A DNA stretch of 64,000 nt from JAAURB01 sp049649525 (GCA_049649525.1 JBARZE010000065.1:37648-101647); one strand, 5' to 3'; numbered from the stretch's first letter, positions 33,753 through 42,311 are shown. Made by a program: numbers and translations. Notes: generated from the sequence alone by a model not told the origin.

Positions 33753-35966
33753 CTAATGAACTAATTCTATCGCTCGTTTCGTTAACGCTTCTGCCGTTAT
33801 GCCATTAAATTCCATTAATTGACCCGCGCTGGATGTGGTTTCGCCCCGTCTCCAAGCAAAGGTATCTCGCTTGGCGCTACTGCGTAACATAATCGGTTCT
33901 AACATTAAACTAGCGCCCCCTATCACCCCAATTAAGGCATCGCCACCAAACATTTGATTGAATTCATCATCTGAGAGGAAATCACCGTCAGGCTGGCTAC
34001 AAGTATCCCAGGCCACATCTGTGGGACGATACAACCGCCGAGGGTTAACCACAGACACAATACGAACTCCGAACCCTTCTTTTTCCAGAGATGCCGCCGC
34101 TTCAAATACCGGAATTAAAGTCATATCGCCAATAACGGCAAACACAACTTTTTTATCCCCTTCCGTTTCCTGCAATGTTACCGCCCCTTTCTCCAAGGCT
34201 TGACGGGTTTGTTCAAAGGTTGTCCGAATGGGTAAAGGAGACTTACTCGCCGTAATAGTAATTCCTTTATTTTTAGTGGTTAACGCCCATTCATAACAAG
34301 CCTGAATACTATTAGCATCGGTGGGAAATAGCGGAAATATATTCCCATTTCGCATCATTGCCGCAAAATAAGCCTCAATTTCTGGCCGTTGGTGTGTCCA
34401 ACCGTTACGACCTTGTTCTAATGCCCCAGCGGTAAACAGTGTAATAGTAGAAGGAGTCTGACGGCGTAATTCTGCCATTGCCTGTGTGACCGTTTGCCAT
34501 ATCGGTAAACCATTAACCGCAAAAGACTCATAAGAACACCATAAGGTTCGCGCCCCCATTAATGCTAAACCCGCCGCCATTCCCGCGCAAGCATCTTCAC
34601 TCAAGGGTTCATAAACCTGACCTTGTGGCCCCTGGAAATACAGGTCATCGGTGGTGGGGTGAATAATTTTCAGGGCTTGGTTAATATTATTAATCCCAGA
34701 AGCTGCGTTACCGTCAGCATTGGTGACAATAAACTTCGGATCTTTTTGTCCCACATGGGCAACTAACGCCCCCATTGCAGTCGTCGCCACTTTTTTATCA
34801 CCGCCAACGGGATATTCATCTAACGGTAATTGACCAATTTCTGCCAGGGGATATTCAAACTCAGTTACAACGGTTTTGGCTGCTGGCCCCCCATTTGAAC
34901 GTTCGGCGTTTTTGCGGACAAGTTGCCAGACTTCGGTGGGTAAAGCCCGTTTTTTCAGAGTCTCCATCATGTGAGGACTTTCTAACGTATCTTTAGGATA
35001 GAGGTTGTGGGATTTTGAACCCAGCGCATGAACCCCAGCCCCTTTGAGTTGTTTAATAATAAAAACGGTTAATGTGCCGCCTAATGCTGATTTTGCTGCT
35101 TTATCAACCCCTTCTAATACCGCTTGGGTAAATTCCATCCGCTTCTCAAAAGAAAAAGCCGTACTATCAACATAAGCTTCCGGTTGGTTTTGATCGTCAA
35201 AGTCTTTAGCATCGACTAACACGACTTCCGCGAAACCGTTGCCTTTCCAAAAAGCAATCATTTCTTCATTAGTTTTCGTCGAAACCATACTGTGATGTTC
35301 TTGACTATAACCATTCCAAACTAATATAGGTAAGAAGTTAGTCACATCCGGATAAGCAGTATTAAAGTGCGCCATACTACTCATGGGATAAGGTTCCCCG
35401 ATACCGCCATCTCCGAGGGTGAAGGGAAATAGGGTATCGCGATGTAATAATGCCGCTGACATGGCGAAATGCTGCCCTTGTCCTAACGGCCCCGCTGGGT
35501 TGAGGAGGCCAGGAATACAGCCAGATAAATGTCCTAACAAACCATGCATTTCTCGGAAGCGATCGCGCAGTTGCTGAACCGTGGAAATTTCCATATCCTC
35601 TAAGGAACGGTCAATAAACATGGCGCTATAAAATCCGGGGGCATGGTGGCCCACTTCTGTCATAATATTCTTGTAGCCCAACATTACCAAAGAGGCATAA
35701 GCTTCCACCTGACTGGCAAACCCGCCGGGGTGTCCTGACGCTTTACTACTCGTGACTTGCAGAATGAGATAACGCAAGGCATCAGCCATTAACAGGGTTT
35801 GATAGACAGCCGTGTTATCTGTCGGGTCACTAATGGCTACATTGCCTTCTGAAATAACAGGTGTTTTCCCGTAGGTATCAAATTCGGGGAAAGTCTCGCT
35901 AAAATACTGAATTCCTTGACAAAACTCAGGGACGGCTGAGGCAGGCTTGGAGATTGCTGCTGTCAT
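33753..35966 (-). CDS. Thiamine-diphosphate enzyme, phosphoketolase/transketolase-like
   Basis: 737 residues. Visible ThDP features are SSKASGHPGG (about 73-82), TLGDGGIGEPYPMSS (GDG, about 182 on) followed about 25 residues later by the Asn of LVWNGYS, and in the second half EDACAGMAAGLALMG with the catalytic Glu region. The domain order (pyrophosphate domain, pyrimidine domain, C-terminal domain) fits phosphoketolase, and the overall length is near but shorter than the classical 790-820-residue enzymes. Synechocystis has a main phosphoketolase and a divergent homologue (sll0529-like). This looks like the latter type. Expected reaction: phosphate-dependent cleavage of xylulose-5-P or fructose-6-P to acetyl-P. 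Activity is not assured. Confidence 0.72.
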   Translation of the reverse strand: MTAAISKPASAVPEFCQGIQYFSETFPEFDTYGKTPVISEGNVAISDPTDNTAVYQTLLMADALRYLILQVTSSKASGHPGGFASQVEAYASLVMLGYKNIMTEVGHHAPGFYSAMFIDRSLEDMEISTVQQLRDRFREMHGLLGHLSGCIPGLLNPAGPLGQGQHFAMSAALLHRDTLFPFTLGDGGIGEPYPMSSMAHFNTAYPDVTNFLPILVWNGYSQEHHSMVSTKTNEEMIAFWKGNGFAEVVLVDAKDFDDQNQPEAYVDSTAFSFEKRMEFTQAVLEGVDKAAKSALGGTLTVFIIKQLKGAGVHALGSKSHNLYPKDTLESPHMMETLKKRALPTEVWQLVRKNAERSNGGPAAKTVVTEFEYPLAEIGQLPLDEYPVGGDKKVATTAMGALVAHVGQKDPKFIVTNADGNAASGINNINQALKIIHPTTDDLYFQGPQGQVYEPLSEDACAGMAAGLALMGARTLWCSYESFAVNGLPIWQTVTQAMAELRRQTPSTITLFTAGALEQGRNGWTHQRPEIEAYFAAMMRNGNIFPLFPTDANSIQACYEWALTTKNKGITITASKSPLPIRTTFEQTRQALEKGAVTLQETEGDKKVVFAVIGDMTLIPVFEAAASLEKEGFGVRIVSVVNPRRLYRPTDVAWDTCSQPDGDFLSDDEFNQMFGGDALIGVIGGASLMLEPIMLRSSAKRDTFAWRRGETTSSAGQLMEFNGITAEALTKRAIELVH

Positions 35967-36096
35967 ATCTTATACCTTTTATATTTTTACTATTCTTGCA
36001 ACTTAAGGTTAATCTTACAATTTCCCGGTCACCTCAGAGTATTTAATCTACTGTGGCGAGTAATAATTGAAGCTAATTCTTAAATGGGTACAGAAA

Positions 36097-36615
36097 ATGA
36101 TTGTATTGCCAATCTTGACTAAACGTTTAATCATTCGGCCATTTATCCCTGAAGATTTACCAACTTATTTAGAATTTATGTTAGATGCAGAATCAACAAA
36201 ATATTTAGCCTTTGAACCCGATCAAAAAACAAAACAAGGTGCAACTGAGTTATTTAATTTTGTATTATCTTCATATCATACAGATTCTGTGATTCATGCG
36301 TATGCGATCGCTCTAAAAGATTCAAATCAATATATAGGATCTTGTGGGTTTTCACCCTATGAAAATACTATTTTTGAATGTTATTATTCAATCAATTCTC
36401 AGTATCAACATCAAGGTTATGGTTTTGAAGCAATGAAAGCTTTATTAACAGCTATTCAATCGAGTGATGAAATTACAGAAATACGAGCTTATTCTCATCC
36501 TGACAATTTAGCTAGTATGAAGTTAGCAGAAAAACTAGGAATGGAATATCAAGGAGAAGCAATTCATATTCATTCAGGGTTAAAAGGTTTATTATATCGC
36601 CTAAAGTTTCATTGA
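36097..36615 (+). CDS. RimJ/RimL-type GNAT N-acetyltransferase
   Basis: 172 residues from ATG 36097 (the frame also has a TTG at 36067). It starts MIVLPILTKRLIIRPFIPED, the usual opening of RimJ/RimL-like enzymes (TxRLxxRP). The acetyl-CoA loop is QHQGYGFEAM and the end is DNLASMKLAEKLGMEYQGEA (motif B). It transfers acetyl from acetyl-CoA to an amine. The acceptor is unknown. It is a single gene next to the toxin-antitoxin-like island. Confidence 0.85.
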   Translation: MIVLPILTKRLIIRPFIPEDLPTYLEFMLDAESTKYLAFEPDQKTKQGATELFNFVLSSYHTDSVIHAYAIALKDSNQYIGSCGFSPYENTIFECYYSINSQYQHQGYGFEAMKALLTAIQSSDEITEIRAYSHPDNLASMKLAEKLGMEYQGEAIHIHSGLKGLLYRLKFH

Positions 36616-36907
36616 TTATTATTTAGAATCAGTTGTAATAGTTTATTTATCAGCTTTTTGTAGTCATGAGAGTTTTGCATGAACATTCGTAAATTTTGTG
36701 CTATGTTTTAAAGTGAAAAGCTTTAATCTTGTTAGGAACTGATTTAACAAGATGTTATTTTACAGTTAAATGTTACCAATCTGGTGCTATCTAAAAACTA
36801 CGGCACAAATATTAGTTATGCCGCTTCGGACATGGGTTAGGGTGTAGCTAAAGCGTATCTGTGATTTTTTAAGAGAAAAATAAACTTTTAAGTGGGTAAG
36901 TTAAAAA

Positions 36908-37831
36908 ATGACACAAGAGCATATTTTGGAACTTAGCTTATTAGAGAATGGTTTAGATTTCATCATTAGAGGCATAGATGAACTGTACGAGTTGGATGAC
37001 TACGACAAGTATCGACAGTATATAGATCCAATCTCCCAACCTCAGAAGGATTACAAGTATGGTGTACTTCACCTTTTCTCTGGATTCCTTTTATTACTTA
37101 AAGAAAGGCTAAGATATCATGGGCAAGAACTCATATTTGAAGGCAAGATGGAAGAAGTAAGGAAAAAGCTAAAACATGGTAAAGAGCCAAATACGGTTAA
37201 CTTGGATGAAGCTTTAGAGCGATTAGAAATTGGACCAAGAGTTACTTTTTCCGAAGCTGATACTAAAATAATCAGGAAAATGCAAGGTTATAGAAATCGT
37301 TTTGAACACTACAACTTTTCTGCAAATAAGTTTGAACTTAGCAAAACAATCATTAATTTTATTGATTTAATTGATAGGTTTCTGATTAACGAGCTAAAAA
37401 TAGATATCACTTCTACTTCACTCACTATAGATCCAGAAATTAGGATAAAAGTACAGTTAATTGAGTCAGTTTATAGGCGGATAACAGAGCAACGTAAGCG
37501 TGAGCTAATGGCTATCGGCGAAGAGAAGTTGAGAAAATTCAACCGTAACAGAGAAAAAATTTTAGAGGAATTAGAAGATACAGCATCATATTTTGCATTT
37601 GAAGAAGAAGGAATTGGTGATTTCACAATGGAATGTCCTGTGTGCGACCAAGAGACTCTAATCATTGATGGAGAGTTTACCGGAGTTTGTTTCAATCAAG
37701 AGTGTAATCATTATTCTTCAGTTAAGAATTGTGATAGGTGTGGAAGACTAACAATAGGGTATGACTGGGAAGAGACATGGTGTGACTACTGCCTATATGA
37801 AATCCAAAGAATGGTGGATCGCGATGACTAA
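36908..37831 (+). CDS. HEPN-like and double zinc-ribbon protein
   Basis: A 307-residue protein not assigned to a named family. Residues about 1-165 are helical and contain GYRNRFEHYNF with Arg129-Asn130-x3-His134, the R-N-x3-H form of the HEPN ribonuclease motif (RX4-6H, polar residue after Arg). A charged coiled linker spans about 180-230. The C-terminus carries two zinc ribbons: Cys243/Cys246 with Cys261/Cys266, and Cys275/Cys278 with Cys292/Cys295. HEPN plus zinc binding suggests an RNA-targeting toxin or defence effector. This is inference. It is placed directly before hepT/mntA and hicBA. The gene is AT-rich with many AAA/AAG and GAA codons. ATG 36908 has no strong ribosome binding site. 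Confidence 0.6.
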   Translation: MTQEHILELSLLENGLDFIIRGIDELYELDDYDKYRQYIDPISQPQKDYKYGVLHLFSGFLLLLKERLRYHGQELIFEGKMEEVRKKLKHGKEPNTVNLDEALERLEIGPRVTFSEADTKIIRKMQGYRNRFEHYNFSANKFELSKTIINFIDLIDRFLINELKIDITSTSLTIDPEIRIKVQLIESVYRRITEQRKRELMAIGEEKLRKFNRNREKILEELEDTASYFAFEEEGIGDFTMECPVCDQETLIIDGEFTGVCFNQECNHYSSVKNCDRCGRLTIGYDWEETWCDYCLYEIQRMVDRDD

Positions 37832-37902
37832 ATGCTTTTTATTTTTCAAGAGTAATTCAAAGAAGGCTAAATGAAGCCGAAGGACAAAATTTATGGAACA
37901 AG

Positions 37903-38236
37903 TCACAGACGGTTTAACAATGCTTCAATCTGAGGTTGGAGCATTGGAATATTAACACTAACCGCTGACCAAACAATATCAAGATCGATTTCAAAGTAGT
38001 TATGACTCAGAACATTACGCATTCCTATTATCTGTTTCCAAGGAATTTCAGGGGAAAGTTCTCTAGTTTCTTTAGCTAAAGCACTTCGCCGCTTCTCCTA
38101 TTATCTGCAAATGCTGAATAAACCAAGTCTGCACCAGCTCATCAGTCTCAAAGCGTTCTCGTCCTAATACAACATAACGGTTAATTCGCTCAATTGCTTC
38201 TAGAATATCATGCAGTTTTTCTGGGTCATCCCTCAC
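37903..38236 (-). pseudogene. hepT: hepT (HEPN toxin, DUF86) with a frameshift
   Basis: Starts at GTG 38236, overlapping the stop of mntA. The first part reads RDDPEKLHDILEAIERINRY ... QIIGEAAKCFS and then hits TAA. Shifting frame near 38085 continues as SALAKETRELSPEIPWKQII, then GMRNVLSHNYFEIDLDI to a TGA at 37903. Together they give a normal HepT protein of about 110 residues, with the HEPN motif Arg-Asn-x3-His in MRNVLSH. The break is one extra base (GCGGCGAAGTGC) in an otherwise intact gene. HepT is the RNase toxin neutralised by MntA AMPylation. If the shift is real, the toxin is dead. A sequencing error is an alternative. Confidence 0.82.
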
Positions 38237-38535
38237 AGCTTAATTGCCTCCTGAAGGACGCGCGAGCGAATACGTTTCTTCAGTCCATTTTCAGTTACAA
38301 CATCAACTTCACAACCTAATAAGTCTTGTAAGTCCATTGTCAGTCCTCCCAAGTCAAACAAACTCCGTCCTCTTTCAAGATCAACCAACAAATCAAGATC
38401 GCTGCTAAGATTATTATCTCCTCTGGCGACAGAACCAAAAATTCGTAAGTTATAAGCGCCATAAGTTCGAGCAATTTGTAGGATAGTTTGCCGCTGGGTT
38501 TTCAGTTGTTGTGGAATAAAAGTGTATTCATTCAT
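38233..38535 (-). CDS. mntA: MntA-type nucleotidyltransferase antitoxin
   Basis: 100 residues, minimal nucleotidyltransferase of the MNT type. Catalytic pattern: FGSVARGD (Gly34-Ser35) then SDLDLLVD (Asp46, Asp48), and a third acidic position near CEVDVVTE. Known function of the HepT-MntA class: MntA adds AMP groups to a Tyr near the HEPN active site of HepT and so inactivates it. The genes overlap by 3-4 bp (CTGTGAGG), the usual arrangement with the antitoxin first. Its toxin gene is frameshifted while this one is intact, as expected if the antitoxin is kept after toxin loss. Confidence 0.88.
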   Translation of the reverse strand: MNEYTFIPQQLKTQRQTILQIARTYGAYNLRIFGSVARGDNNLSSDLDLLVDLERGRSLFDLGGLTMDLQDLLGCEVDVVTENGLKKRIRSRVLQEAIKL

Positions 38536-38651
38536 CGAAATTCTCTTAGCTTGAGTGAGAGTTTATCAAAATTATATCCCTTCTGAATTAGTCAGCGATC
38601 AACAAATCATTTATGTTAAATATAGGTATTATAGACTCAAACAAAATTGTG

Positions 38652-38870
38652 ATGAAAGCAGAATTTACAGCAATCATTGAGACTGCCGAAGAAGGCGGAT
38701 ACTGGGCAATTTGTCCTCAAGTCCCTGGCGCAAATGGTCAGGGTGAAACTATTGAAGAAGTCAAAGAAGATCTGAAGCAGGCAATTCAATTAATTCTAGA
38801 GGATCGTTTGGAAGAAATTCGTAAAGGATTATCCAAAAATGCAATCGAAGAAACAATTTATATTCCATGA
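38652..38870 (+). CDS. hicB: HicB-family antitoxin
   Basis: 72 residues from ATG 38652 (the frame could start at 38613, but those 13 residues are not family-like). The sequence EFTAIIETAEEGGYWAICPQ with VPGANGQGETIEEVKEDLKQAI is the partial RNase-H-like HicB fold, with the typical cyanobacterial TxEEAxxNLxEAI-like helix. It lacks a separate DNA-binding domain, so autoregulation is uncertain. It would bind and block HicA. It overlaps the HicA start by 4 bp (ATGA), showing a two-gene operon. Confidence 0.9.
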   Translation: MKAEFTAIIETAEEGGYWAICPQVPGANGQGETIEEVKEDLKQAIQLILEDRLEEIRKGLSKNAIEETIYIP

Positions 38871-39046
38871 AACGAAAAGAATTAGAAAAGAAATTGAGAA
38901 AGGCTGGCTGTTGTTTAAAACGAGAAGGTGCATCCCATTCTCTGTGGATAAATCCTAAAACTGGTGTTGTTGAGGCTATTCCACGACATACAGAAATTAA
39001 AGAATTACTCGCTAAAAAAATTATCAAAAATCTAACTGCTGAGTAG
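38867..39046 (+). CDS. hicA: HicA-family mRNA interferase toxin
   Basis: A 59-residue gene easily missed because of its length. It reads MKRKELEKKLRKAGCCLKRE, then GASHSLWINPKTG and AIPRHTEIKELLAKKI. This is the double-stranded RNA-binding-like HicA fold. The catalytic His is in GASHSLW (GxxHxxW pattern) and a second His in PRHTEI marks the C-terminal helix (usual RHxEI). HicA cleaves mRNA and tmRNA ribosome-independently when free of HicB. The start overlaps the HicB stop by ATGA. The pair appears intact. Confidence 0.9.
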   Translation: MKRKELEKKLRKAGCCLKREGASHSLWINPKTGVVEAIPRHTEIKELLAKKIIKNLTAE

Positions 39047-39134
39047 GTACATTATTTGGCAGTGAACTTCTTACTTCAAAATATACTGTAAGTTTAGGGT
39101 GAGTCTGGGTAGGACTTGTTCACTCTGAGTGATC

Positions 39135-39267
39135 TATCGTTGGTCAGAAATAGATAATTGATAGCGATGTTGACCTTGAGCGCGATACGTGCAGACCCAC
39201 AGACTACGCCACCGCCAACAAAGACCTGATAAGTGCCTTTTGTACCATAACCGGAAAATTGTAACGT
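39135..39267 (-). repeat. Partial duplicate of the 3' end of the neighbouring secreted-protein gene
   Basis: 39135-39186 matches 39285-39336 with a single mismatch, at an offset of exactly 150 bp. 39211-39267 then matches about 39337-39392 with several changes. In this copy 24-25 extra bases (39187-39210) break the frame. It therefore carries only the last 35-40 codons of the gene, without start or signal peptide, and is a decaying tandem duplicate. Confidence 0.85.
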
Positions 39268-39283
39268 TCTCTGTCAATACCCA

Positions 39284-39685
39284 TTATCGTTGGTCAGAAA
39301 TAGATAATTGATAGGGATGTTGACCTTGAGCGCGATCGCCGACAAAGATTTGATAAGTCCCTTTCGTGCCATAACCGGAAAATTGTAATGTCCCACCAGA
39401 GGCTTGAGGTAATACACAATAGCGTCCGGCTGGCCCTTGTATTAAGAGTGTGGGTGAGCCAGTGGTTTGTACCGTAATTCGCCAATAGGGTAAATCTTCC
39501 GTTACTTCGATGGTATGATTGGGTGAATTTGCAATATATCCACAATTTCCGCTATTAACCGTTCCGCCAGATGTACCCGATGCAGAGACAGGTTGACCGG
39601 GAAGGACTTGCTGGGCTAAAGCCGCTGGGGTGAATGAAAGCAGAGTGAAGCAAGACAGTGTAGCGATGAAATTGAATAACTTCAT
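39284..39685 (-). CDS. Small secreted protein of unknown function
   Basis: 133 residues from ATG 39685, where a signal peptide begins (MKLFNFIATLSCFTLLSFTP, cleavage near ALAQQ). The mature part is Gly/Ser/Thr-rich with two Cys pairs at most (NSGNCGYIANSPNH and GRYCVLPQ) that could form one disulphide. It ends TYQIFVGDRAQGQHPYQLSI, a beta-rich pattern like pre-peptidase C-terminal domains. It is exported and probably periplasmic or extracellular. The frame runs upstream to 39772, but those 29 residues precede the signal peptide and are not believed. Confidence 0.75.
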   Translation of the reverse strand: MKLFNFIATLSCFTLLSFTPAALAQQVLPGQPVSASGTSGGTVNSGNCGYIANSPNHTIEVTEDLPYWRITVQTTGSPTLLIQGPAGRYCVLPQASGGTLQFSGYGTKGTYQIFVGDRAQGQHPYQLSISDQR

Positions 39686-39793
39686 GTTTATTTTAGTTAG
39701 GCTGATATTAGTAAAATACGGAAAGAAGTACAAAAAACAGGTTGGTTTACTGTAGTTGTATTCAACGGTCATTCAGACAAAAGGACAATTCTC

Positions 39794-40111
39794 ATGAGTT
39801 ATCAAAACGACAAAGATGTCAAACGCAAGTTAGAAGACTTAGAAGCCGAATTTCACGAGACTCAACCCCTGATTAATTCTGACAAATTCTCTGAACCGAT
39901 AAAAAAGGGATATCAACAATTTTTAGTCTGGTTTAAAGATCTTCCCAAAATCGGACAAATTGTGGTAGCTGTATTGGCTGTAGCCGCCGGACTGATGCTA
40001 TTACAAACCGTCGTTAGATTAATTTCTTTGGCTATTACCCTTGCAGTTGTCGGGATAATCGTGTACATAGGGTATCAGCTTTTCAAATCATCCAAATTCT
40101 TTAAAGACTAA
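39794..40111 (+). CDS. Small membrane protein of unknown function
   Basis: 105 residues. The N-terminal 50 are charged and helical (DKDVKRKLEDLEAEFHETQP). Then come two adjacent hydrophobic helices (about 55-73 and 76-95) and a Lys-rich end (KSSKFFKD), so it is probably an integral membrane protein with both ends on one side. It lies 7 bp upstream of the RDD-pentapeptide gene, making an operon. It may assist that membrane protein. Not recognised as a named family. Confidence 0.7.
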   Translation: MSYQNDKDVKRKLEDLEAEFHETQPLINSDKFSEPIKKGYQQFLVWFKDLPKIGQIVVAVLAVAAGLMLLQTVVRLISLAITLAVVGIIVYIGYQLFKSSKFFKD

Positions 40112-40118
40112 GTCCACT

Positions 40119-42248
40119 ATGGCTAGCCCAACTGTCGGTCAAAGCGATCATTCAACGGATACATCCTGGACTACTCAAGTTCGTCAGGTCCCCCTCTGGG
40201 TTCGTCGATGGGGGGCATGGACTGTAGAAATTTCATTAGTGGTCACCAGTGGGTTAGTGCCATTAACTGTTGGGGCATTGTGTAACCGCAGTCCTCAAAA
40301 TGTGCCTCTAAACCCCGTCTTAAAAGCCACTTCTGAAACAGTTGCTGCCACTTTAGCGATTCCTGTGCGCGATCGCAACCCTCAAGTCACCACTTTAACC
40401 AATTTTTTCTGGTCAGCGGCACTCTTAACCCCGATGATAGTAGGCGGATGGCAGCTTTATCTCCTCGCCCGCAGCGGACAAACGATCCCAAAACGCTGGT
40501 TTGGCATTCAGGTCGTCAATGACAATAGTCAAGCGCCGCCTAGTCTACTTCGAGTATTTTACCGCGAAAGCGTCGGACGCTGGGGAATTCCTTTGGGTAT
40601 TGCTTACACGGTTTGGCGGTTTACTGGGGCATTTCCTAACCTGCTGTTATTTGTCGGGTTATCTGGGGTAATGTTACTCGTTGATGGTTTAATTGGCAAA
40701 CGGTTTAATGGTCGTACAGGACATGATTTACTCGCGGGTACGAGTGTGCGTGAAGCAGGCTTACCGTTTCAGACCAATCCCTTCACCAGTTATGATTTAA
40801 TGGATGATCAAGATGCGGTTCATGCCATCATTCATCAACCCCGATTTAAAGCCTTTCAAACCAGTTTATGGGCATGGATGCAACAACGTCCTGGTATGAC
40901 ATTATTGATTGTTGGGGGGGCCAGTTTGGCGGCAGTATTGGGTACATTTGTCGGCACACAAGTTTATATTCAAAGCCAAGCCAACCGCAGGGAATTTCAA
41001 CATCAAGACAACGAAGTATTTCTGGCTTTAATTACTAAATTATCCCCCAGCGCCCCCACAGACCCAGCCCAACGACGAGGGGCAATTTTGGCTTTAGGAA
41101 CATTACAAGACCCTCGGGCTATTCCGTTGTTAACGGATTTATTGGCTCAAGAAAGTAACGAGATGTTGTTGGATGTGACTCAGCAAGCGTTAGTGAGTAC
41201 AGGCCCCGAAGCATTACCTTATTTAGCCCGACTCAACCAGGCCTTAAAGAATGATTTAGACTCAATGGAATTTGGGGCAAATTCAGAAGAGAAACTACTC
41301 GTTAGCCAACGTTTACAAGCGACACAACGGGCGATTGCTAAAATTTTGAAAGTTTATGGCGGTAGTATTGAGCAGGCGGATTTAAGCCAAATAGACCTCT
41401 CTCAAGAAACGTCTCCCGCGACTCAATTTAGTCTGGTTTTAGACAAAACTGATTTATCGGGATTGAATTTTCGAGGCAGTTTACTTAATAATGCGAGTTT
41501 GAAAAGTAGCAGTTTTTATAGCGCGGGTGAAGATGGTCGTTACCAAACTTATGATGATTGGATTGCTGATTTAAGTGGGGCTGATTTAAGGGGAGCTGAT
41601 TTAACCAGTGCTTTTCTGTCGCGGGTATTTATGAAACGCACTAACTTTTTAAATGCGACATTAAACCAAGCAAATTTAACTGAATCTGATTTATTGGGAG
41701 CGAATTTTAGTAGTGCTAAACTGTTGGGAACTAATTTAGAATCGGCTAATTTAAAAGATGCAAAATTCACCGGAGCAGATTTAGCAAATGCCAATTTATC
41801 CAATGGAAATTTAGAATTAGCCCGGATGAAAGAAGCAAGCGCTCAAGGTGCTCTATTTATTTCTACTAATCTTAAAAATGCAGATTTAACCGCTTCAGAT
41901 TTAGCCGGGGCTGATTTTCAACGGGCTAATTTACGCAATAGTAATTTAACTTCAGCACAATTACTCGGAGCTAATTTAGCCAATGCTAAGCTACAAAATG
42001 CTAATCTACAAAATGCTAATTTGAGTTTAGTGAATTTGAAAGGCGCGAAGTTACGAGGGGCAAACTTTAGCGGCGTTATCTTTACTTCAGAACCTGTTAA
42101 TCCTGAAGATCAATTTATTACAAGTCCTGAATTAACTGAATCCAATCGGTTTAAAGGGGTTAACTTTTCTCAAGTTCAAAATTTAGATAGTAATCAAATT
42201 ACTTATATTTGCAATCAAGGCGGAAGTCATCCAGATTGTTCGCAGTAA
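40119..42248 (+). CDS. RDD membrane domain and pentapeptide-repeat protein
   Basis: 709 residues in order: an RDD-type membrane domain (about 25-215, beginning VRRWGAWTVEISLVV with the Arg of the family and hydrophobic helices near 40-55, 95-115, 175-195), another membrane helix near 265-290, a HEAT-like stretch (RRGAILALGTLQDPRAIPLL, about 320-365), and a long pentapeptide solenoid (about 440-670) of A(N/D)LxN/xA units. It ends with a Cys-containing tail (ICNQGGSHPDCSQ). The repeats are degenerate at the DNA level, unlike those at 14930. It probably tethers an interaction surface to the membrane. Partner unknown. It is second gene of a two-gene operon. Confidence 0.8.
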   Translation: MASPTVGQSDHSTDTSWTTQVRQVPLWVRRWGAWTVEISLVVTSGLVPLTVGALCNRSPQNVPLNPVLKATSETVAATLAIPVRDRNPQVTTLTNFFWSAALLTPMIVGGWQLYLLARSGQTIPKRWFGIQVVNDNSQAPPSLLRVFYRESVGRWGIPLGIAYTVWRFTGAFPNLLLFVGLSGVMLLVDGLIGKRFNGRTGHDLLAGTSVREAGLPFQTNPFTSYDLMDDQDAVHAIIHQPRFKAFQTSLWAWMQQRPGMTLLIVGGASLAAVLGTFVGTQVYIQSQANRREFQHQDNEVFLALITKLSPSAPTDPAQRRGAILALGTLQDPRAIPLLTDLLAQESNEMLLDVTQQALVSTGPEALPYLARLNQALKNDLDSMEFGANSEEKLLVSQRLQATQRAIAKILKVYGGSIEQADLSQIDLSQETSPATQFSLVLDKTDLSGLNFRGSLLNNASLKSSSFYSAGEDGRYQTYDDWIADLSGADLRGADLTSAFLSRVFMKRTNFLNATLNQANLTESDLLGANFSSAKLLGTNLESANLKDAKFTGADLANANLSNGNLELARMKEASAQGALFISTNLKNADLTASDLAGADFQRANLRNSNLTSAQLLGANLANAKLQNANLQNANLSLVNLKGAKLRGANFSGVIFTSEPVNPEDQFITSPELTESNRFKGVNFSQVQNLDSNQITYICNQGGSHPDCSQ

Positions 42249-42267
42249 TATTTGAGCTATTATCTGT

Positions 42268-42311
42268 AGAGACGTTATCTGTTATGGGGAAATATTACAT
42301 ATAACGTCTCT
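42268..42311. repeat. Palindromic element, TAGAGACGTTAT family, copy C
   Basis: AGAGACGTTAT (42268-42278) and ATAACGTCTCT (42301-42311) are perfect 11 bp arms. The 22 bp spacer differs from the other copies. A TTTTTT tract follows the right arm, so it is a textbook terminator for the pentapeptide gene. It again lies between convergent genes. Confidence 0.85.

Noticed and set aside
36780..36850. Short plus-strand frame (TNISYAASDMG) before the HEPN-zinc gene
   Set aside because: Too short, no start signal, and no recognisable relation to the downstream gene.
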